DNA of 51,056 bases from CAZGAQ01 sp964523405 (GTDB lineage: Bacteria > Planctomycetota > Phycisphaerae > UBA1845 > Fen-1342), in the NCBI GenBank assembly GCA_964523405.1, contig CAZGAQ010000039.1, forward strand, positions 1 through 51,056, read 5' to 3'. This document shows positions 46,534-51,056 of the stretch, piece after piece; positions within the stretch are counted from its first letter, which is position 1, and each line of letters begins with the position of its first letter. The position numbers and the translations under genes are program-made. The notes below the pieces were generated by a model that saw only the letters and a program-made list of their open reading frames with translations, ran no database searches and was not told the DNA's origin.

Positions 46534-49500
46534 ATGCTGACCTCGCGCGTGCGCTCGATGTACTCGGGTCTTGTGCTGCTCACCGCCCTCTTCGCGGCCA
46601 CCCTCCTCGCCGACGCCCCCCGCGCCTCCGCCCAATCCGTCATCTACGTCAACGCCGCCGCCACCGGCGCGAATAACGGCACGAGCTGGGCCGACGCTTA
46701 TCAGACCGTCCAGCCCGCCCTCACCGCCGCGCCAGCCGGCACCCAGATCTGGGTCGCCGCCGGCCGCTACGTCGAACGCATCACCCTCAAGGAAGGCGTC
46801 GCCCTCTACGGCGGCTTTGTCGGCACCGAGGACCCCAACACCTTCGACCTCGCCACCCGCAACTTCGCCGCCCACGAGACCATCCTCGACGGCAACCAGT
46901 CCGGCTCCGTCGTCACCGCCCCCTCCAGCGCCACCGCCGCCTGCCGTATCGACGGGTTCACCATCACGAACGGCAAGGCCACCAACGGCGGCGGGGTCTA
47001 TCTATCCACGTCCTCCCCGACTATCGCAAATAACAGGATCTTCGCCAACACCGCCAACTCCAATGGCGGCGGCTTGTACGTCTCCTCGTCGTCCCCAACG
47101 CTGGTCGCCAACTCTATTAGCAGCAACCGCGCCGTCTACGGCATCGGCGGCGGACTCTACGAATCCGCTTCCTCAGCAACGATCACAGGCAACTCGATCA
47201 CCGACAACACGGCCTCGGTGGGCGGCGGGCTGCACCTCACTTCGTCGGCGTCCTCGGTCACCAACAACACCGTGGCTGACAACATCGCGACGTCCAGCGG
47301 CGGCGGCCTGTTCCTGACTGCTTGTACCACGACGAAGATCGCCAACAACGTCATCGCCACCAACTGCGCCTCCCTCGGCGGCGGTGTGTACCTGTCCTCG
47401 TCCACGGCGCTGATCGCCAACAATACGATCTTGCACAACTTGGCGACGTTCCGCGGTGGTGGGTTGTGCGCCTTGCTCTCCAGCCCGACCATCGCCAACA
47501 ACATCGTCGCCTTCAATTCGTCGGGAATCTACGGACAGCAGGCCCTTCCCACGCTGCGGAACAACTGCGTCTACGGCAACGCGACCTACAACTACTACGG
47601 TCTCACCGATCCCACCGGCTCCAACGGGAACATCTCCGCCGACCCCGCCCTCGTCGGGAGTGACTTCGGCGGCTGGCACTTGGACCCGAATTCGCCTTGC
47701 ATCGGCACCGGCAGCAACGCCGACGCCATGGGCACGACGGATCTCGACTCCCAACCCCGCGTTCAGCCGACCGGCGGCATCGTTGACATCGGCGCCGACG
47801 AATTCGACGGCAGCGCACCGGTCTGGAGCTACGCCATCGTCCGCGTCAGTCCCGCCGGCGATGACGCCCGCGACGGCTCCTCCTGGCCGCTCGCCAAACG
47901 CACCGTCCAGGCCGCCATCGATCAAGCTGCCGCAACCGGCGGCGAGGTCTGGGTTCAGACCGGAACTTACACCGAGCGAATCACGCTGGCACGCTTCGTC
48001 CATCTCTACGGCGGCTTCACCGCCACCGAATCCGCCCGAGACCAACGCGACTGGCGCACCAACCTGACCACTCTCGACGGACAGCAGCAGGGTTCCGTGA
48101 TTACCGCAAATCACCGAGGCAGCGCCGTCAGCTCGGTCGACGGCTTCACCGTCACCGGCGGGAGCGCCGCCGTCGGCGGCGGCCTGTACCTGATCAACTA
48201 CGCCTCTCCCACGATCATCAACTGCTGCATTAGCGGCAACAGCGCCACGACGGGCGGCGCGTTCTATCTCTCCAACAACTGCGCACCCGCTATCCTCCAG
48301 AACACGATCACGGACAATAGCGCCACATCCGGAGGCGCCGGCCTGTACCTCTATGCCTCGGCTCCGATCATCAGGAACAACACGATCAGCCGCAACGAGG
48401 CCGCCTGTATCGGCGGAGGCCTGGCGCTGCGCGCCTCCTCCACCCCCGCGATCACCAACAACTTCATTACCGACAATCGCGCGGGCACCGGCGCCGGGCT
48501 GTACGTGGAGAGCTCCAACCCGTCAATCGCCACCAACCTCATCGCCCGTAACTACGCCGGCGCGGGCGGCGGCCTCTACCTGTATGCCTGCTCACCGACG
48601 ATTCTGTGCAACACCATTACCGGCAACGGAGCTTCTTGCGCCGGTGCGCTCTACCTGTACGACCGTGCCTCCCCGTACATGGCAAGCAACATTGTGGCTT
48701 TTAATTCCTCGGGCCTCTGTGGCCCCGATGCCACCCCGAGTCTGCGGAACAACTGCGTCTTCGGAAACGCCGCCTACAACTTCTCCGGCATCGCTGACCC
48801 CACCGGAACCAGCGGCAATATCTCTACCGACCCGCTCCTCGCCGGCCCTGCCTACGGCGGTTGGCACCTGCTCCCGAACTCGCCCTGCATTAACGCCGGC
48901 AGCGGCGCCGGTAGCACGCTGGATCTCGACGGGCAGCCCCGCATCCAACCGTCCGGTGGCGTGGTCGACATCGGCGCCGATGAGTCCGACGGTTCAACCC
49001 CGCCCACCGGCCCCTTCATCATCGTGCGCGTCAGCCCACAGGGCGATGACAATCAGGACGGCTCTTCGTGGTCCCAAGCCAAGCGTTCCGTCCAGGCCGC
49101 CATCACCGCTGCCGCCGCCCTGGGAGGGGATGTCTGGGTTCAGACCGGCACCTACTACGAATGCGTCACCCTCCCTCGTTTCGTGCACGTGTTTGGCGGC
49201 TTCGCCGGCACGGAGACCGCTCGGGACCAGCGCGACTGGCAAGCTCACCCGACGACCCTCGACGCGCAACAACAGGGTTCGGTCGTCGCCGCCACGCACC
49301 GCGGCCACGCACTGAGCGCATTGGACGGATTCACGGTCACGCATGGCAGCGCCGCCGACGGTGGCGGCATCTACCTGGCTTATTGTTCACCCACTCTGGC
49401 GAACAACATGATCACAGCCAATCGCGCCCTCACGGGCAACGGCGGTGGATTGTGCCTGACCGTCGCCTCTCCCGCCATCACGAACACCGCGTTCGTGGGA

Positions 49501-50547
49501 AACACGGCCTCTGCTGGACACGGCGGCGGGCTGTACCTCCTGGCCGCCAGTCCGACGTGCACGGACATCCTGGTCCGGGAGAACAGCGCCCCGGCCGGCA
49601 ACGGCGGCGGGCTCTGCCTGATCGACTCGGTCCCGACGATTCAGCACGCCTCCATCACCGCCAACGCGGCTGGCGCGGGGGGCGGGCTGTCCCTTTCCGC
49701 CGGCTCCGCGGCCACGATCACGAGCAGCACGATCGCGAACAACACCGCCTCGACCGGCGGCGGCGGGCTGCATATTGACGATTCGTCCCCGACCATCGCC
49801 GACAACATGATCTTTTCGAATACCGCCGCTTCCCAAGGCGGCGGGCTGTACATCACAGACTGTTCCCTCGCCAACATCACCAACAGCGTCATCGCGGGCA
49901 ACAGCGCCGGCTCGGCCGGTGGTGCCCTGTACGTCACCGTATGTTCTGGTCCGAACCTCATCAATGACACCATCGCCGGCAACCGCGCCGCCACCGGCGG
50001 CGCTCTGTATTGGCGCGGCTGCTCTCCCGCCACCATCTCGAACACGGTTTTCGCGTTCAACTCCACGGGCCTGTACGGCGCCGGTACCGCGCCGCCCACA
50101 TTCCGCGCCAACTGCGTCTTCGGCAACACGGCCTACAACTTCTCCGGCCTCACCGACCCCACCGGCACCAGCGGCAACATCTCCGCTGACCCGCTCTTCA
50201 TCCAGAACCCCGACCCGAACACCCCCGGCTCCATCGGTGACCTCCACCTGCAGCCCGCCTCACCGTGCATCAACACGGGCAACAATGCCGACGTCTGGGG
50301 CACCACGGATCTCAACGGCTTCACGCGGATCGTCGGCGGCATCGTCGACATGGGCGCCTACGAGTACCACCTCCTCGGCGACCTCAACGGCGACGGCTTC
50401 GTCGACGCCGCCGACCTTGCCCTCTTCACAAATTGCCTCACCGGCCCCAACCTTGCCTACCCGCAGGGTTGTGGCCCCAGCGACCTCGATACCGACACCG
50501 ACGTCGACCTTGCCGACTTCGCCCGCCTCCAGGCCCTCGCGAACTAG
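46534..50547 (+). CDS. Giant secreted right-handed beta-helix protein with dockerin-like C-terminus
   Basis: 1337 aa. The start at 46534 has GGAGGA 5 nt upstream; the signal peptide is MYSGLVLLTALFAATLLADAPRASA. The body is three homologous modules of ~395-450 residues starting near 46636, 47829 and 49014. Each opens with VRVSP.GDD..DGSSW..AKRTVQAAI and VWV..GTY.ERITL..FVHLYGGF.GTE, passes through rows of beta-helix repeats of the form SxPTIxNNxIxxNxAxxGGGLYL, and closes with GNISADPL...GGWHL.PNSPCI and VDIGADE. Two Ca2+ loops at the end (DLNGDGFVDAADL and DLDTDTDVDLADF) form a type I dockerin-like pair. Probably a surface or extracellular polysaccharide-binding or adhesive protein. Confidence 0.9.
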   Translation: MLTSRVRSMYSGLVLLTALFAATLLADAPRASAQSVIYVNAAATGANNGTSWADAYQTVQPALTAAPAGTQIWVAAGRYVERITLKEGVALYGGFVGTEDPNTFDLATRNFAAHETILDGNQSGSVVTAPSSATAACRIDGFTITNGKATNGGGVYLSTSSPTIANNRIFANTANSNGGGLYVSSSSPTLVANSISSNRAVYGIGGGLYESASSATITGNSITDNTASVGGGLHLTSSASSVTNNTVADNIATSSGGGLFLTACTTTKIANNVIATNCASLGGGVYLSSSTALIANNTILHNLATFRGGGLCALLSSPTIANNIVAFNSSGIYGQQALPTLRNNCVYGNATYNYYGLTDPTGSNGNISADPALVGSDFGGWHLDPNSPCIGTGSNADAMGTTDLDSQPRVQPTGGIVDIGADEFDGSAPVWSYAIVRVSPAGDDARDGSSWPLAKRTVQAAIDQAAATGGEVWVQTGTYTERITLARFVHLYGGFTATESARDQRDWRTNLTTLDGQQQGSVITANHRGSAVSSVDGFTVTGGSAAVGGGLYLINYASPTIINCCISGNSATTGGAFYLSNNCAPAILQNTITDNSATSGGAGLYLYASAPIIRNNTISRNEAACIGGGLALRASSTPAITNNFITDNRAGTGAGLYVESSNPSIATNLIARNYAGAGGGLYLYACSPTILCNTITGNGASCAGALYLYDRASPYMASNIVAFNSSGLCGPDATPSLRNNCVFGNAAYNFSGIADPTGTSGNISTDPLLAGPAYGGWHLLPNSPCINAGSGAGSTLDLDGQPRIQPSGGVVDIGADESDGSTPPTGPFIIVRVSPQGDDNQDGSSWSQAKRSVQAAITAAAALGGDVWVQTGTYYECVTLPRFVHVFGGFAGTETARDQRDWQAHPTTLDAQQQGSVVAATHRGHALSALDGFTVTHGSAADGGGIYLAYCSPTLANNMITANRALTGNGGGLCLTVASPAITNTAFVGNTASAGHGGGLYLLAASPTCTDILVRENSAPAGNGGGLCLIDSVPTIQHASITANAAGAGGGLSLSAGSAATITSSTIANNTASTGGGGLHIDDSSPTIADNMIFSNTAASQGGGLYITDCSLANITNSVIAGNSAGSAGGALYVTVCSGPNLINDTIAGNRAATGGALYWRGCSPATISNTVFAFNSTGLYGAGTAPPTFRANCVFGNTAYNFSGLTDPTGTSGNISADPLFIQNPDPNTPGSIGDLHLQPASPCINTGNNADVWGTTDLNGFTRIVGGIVDMGAYEYHLLGDLNGDGFVDAADLALFTNCLTGPNLAYPQGCGPSDLDTDTDVDLADFARLQALAN

Positions 50548-50630
50548 CCGGCCTCGGAAGGCTCGTCGCGTGTCACGCGCGCTACTCCGCCGGCAGCGCT
50601 CCGCGCACCCGCCATCCCGCGCCTTCGCCT

Positions 50631-50669
50631 GTCATTCCGAGGGCGCCCAGCGACCGAGGAATCCGCCTC
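50631..50669 (+). repeat. GTCATTCCGAG...GAGGAATC repeat, copy 2
   Basis: GTCATTCCGAGGGCGCCCAG followed by CGACCGAGGAATCCGCCTCC; a diverged copy of 8963-8992. Confidence 0.65.
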
Positions 50670-50720
50670 CGTCCATGGCATCCCTTCGGCCAAGCGCCCA
50701 AGACCGACGGCTGACGGCTC

Positions 50721-50745
50721 TCCTTTCGTTATTCGCCATTCTCCG
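50721..50745 (+). repeat. TTTCGTTATTCGCCATTC repeat, copy 2
   Basis: TCCTTTCGTTATTCGCCATT followed by CTCCG; same family as 9045-9080. Confidence 0.6.
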
Positions 50746-50862
50746 CCACCCCCCGTCAACCGCCCGCCCCGCGCGCCCCGTCCCGCTTAATGTGTGCCAT
50801 CCTTGCTCTATGAACGCGCGCCGCCCGAGAACGTCTCCCGCTCCCGCCGCCCGCCCGCCCCC

Positions 50863-50900
50863 GTCATTCCGAACGAGCGCAGGGACTGAGTCTTCCTCCA
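50863..50900 (+). repeat. GTCATTCCGA...GTCTTCC repeat, copy 3
   Basis: GTCATTCCGAACGAGCGCAG followed by GGACTGAGTCTTCCTCC; a more diverged copy. Confidence 0.6.
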
Positions 50901-50948
50901 GTCACGACGCACCCCAGCCCGATGGCAGTGCCTGTGCCCGCCTGCTCT

Positions 50949-50978
50949 TCTTTCGTTATTCGCTCTTCGCCATTCTCC
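50949..50978 (+). repeat. TTTCGTTATTCGCTCTTCGCC repeat, copy 3
   Basis: TCTTTCGTTATTCGCTCTTC followed by GCCATTCTCC; a further partial unit (TCGCTAATCGCCACTC) lies at 50999-51014. Confidence 0.6.
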
Positions 50979-51056
50979 TGCTTGCCCCAACTCGCTCCTC
51001 GCTAATCGCCACTCTGCCTCTGCCGATCCCCGTTCCCTGTTCCCCGTTCCCTCTCT

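Larger units (their letters stand above)
50548..51056. other. Terminal repeat island, no gene recognised
   Basis: About 510 bp to the window end. It is almost entirely dispersed-repeat text: two GTCATTCCGA copies and two TTTCGTTATTCGC copies, plus C-rich sequence. TTAATG near 50789 and CTATGA near 50810 could be promoter or start signals of a gene outside the window, but I cannot support one. Confidence 0.55.

Overview
The window is high-GC bacterial chromosome that reads as Planctomycetota, most likely class Phycisphaerae. The main reasons are two membrane proteins with the CPxCxYDLxGxxxxxxCPEC zinc ribbon typical of that lineage (9095-9691, 41863-42864), two DUF1570-type putative metalloproteases in tandem, two DUF2961/GH172 enzymes, a very large secreted beta-helix protein with a dockerin-like tail, few operons, and long intergenic stretches full of dispersed repeats. 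Assignment is by family content only. I see no rRNA, tRNA, CRISPR array, prophage or transposase.

Layout. 1-8.3 kb: the end of a MutS2-like gene, then minus-strand genes for an NtrC-type sigma-54 activator, malic enzyme, a SirB1-like protein, a HEAT-repeat lipoprotein and the lipoprotein N-acyltransferase Lnt. 8.3-10.1 kb: a repeat-rich island holding one zinc-ribbon membrane protein. 10.1-19.6 kb: two GH172 enzymes, an anchored alpha/beta hydrolase, 1-pyrroline-5-carboxylate dehydrogenase, a membrane Fe-S oxidoreductase resembling ETF:quinone oxidoreductases (EMO/FadF type), a DinB-fold protein and a GH4 glycosidase divergent from the second GH172 gene. 19.6-22.7 kb: housekeeping genes prfA, rpmE, tsaE and thiL. 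22.8-26.7 kb: two DUF1570 proteins, a CPBP intramembrane protease and a LURP-one-like protein. 26.7-36.3 kb: two unknown membrane proteins, tryptophanase, an operon of an MTA-phosphorylase-like protein, an amidohydrolase and a Nudix hydrolase, then an SDR, ornithine carbamoyltransferase with a lysine-rich tail, and a secreted protein. 36.8-39.9 kb: an M28 peptidase with a PDZ domain and a DnaQ-like exonuclease. 41.9-51 kb: a zinc-ribbon membrane protein, a sugar epimerase and sugar C-methyltransferase pair, a queuosine-precursor transporter and the beta-helix protein.

The most striking element is a protein-free segment at about 40439-41499. A near-consensus sigma-70 promoter (TTGACC, 17 bp, TATTCT) places the transcript start at about 40439. 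The first 13 nt of that transcript can pair with the last 12 nt before a T6 tract at 41494-41499, giving a 12-bp closing helix with one bulge. Between the ends lie many perfect hairpins, several with GNRA loops, and purine-rich junctions. I read this as a gene for a discrete, highly structured noncoding RNA of about 1.06 kb. It does not match the signatures I can recall for RNase P RNA, tmRNA, SRP RNA or a complete group II intron, so it is the best candidate here for something undescribed.

Gene-to-gene links: lnt sits directly against a lipoprotein gene; GH4 and GH172 are divergent and probably act on related sugars; the phosphorylase-like and deaminase-like genes overlap by 4 nt and probably act in sequence on 5'-modified adenosine derivatives; the C-methyltransferase and epimerase are adjacent and suggest a branched deoxysugar.
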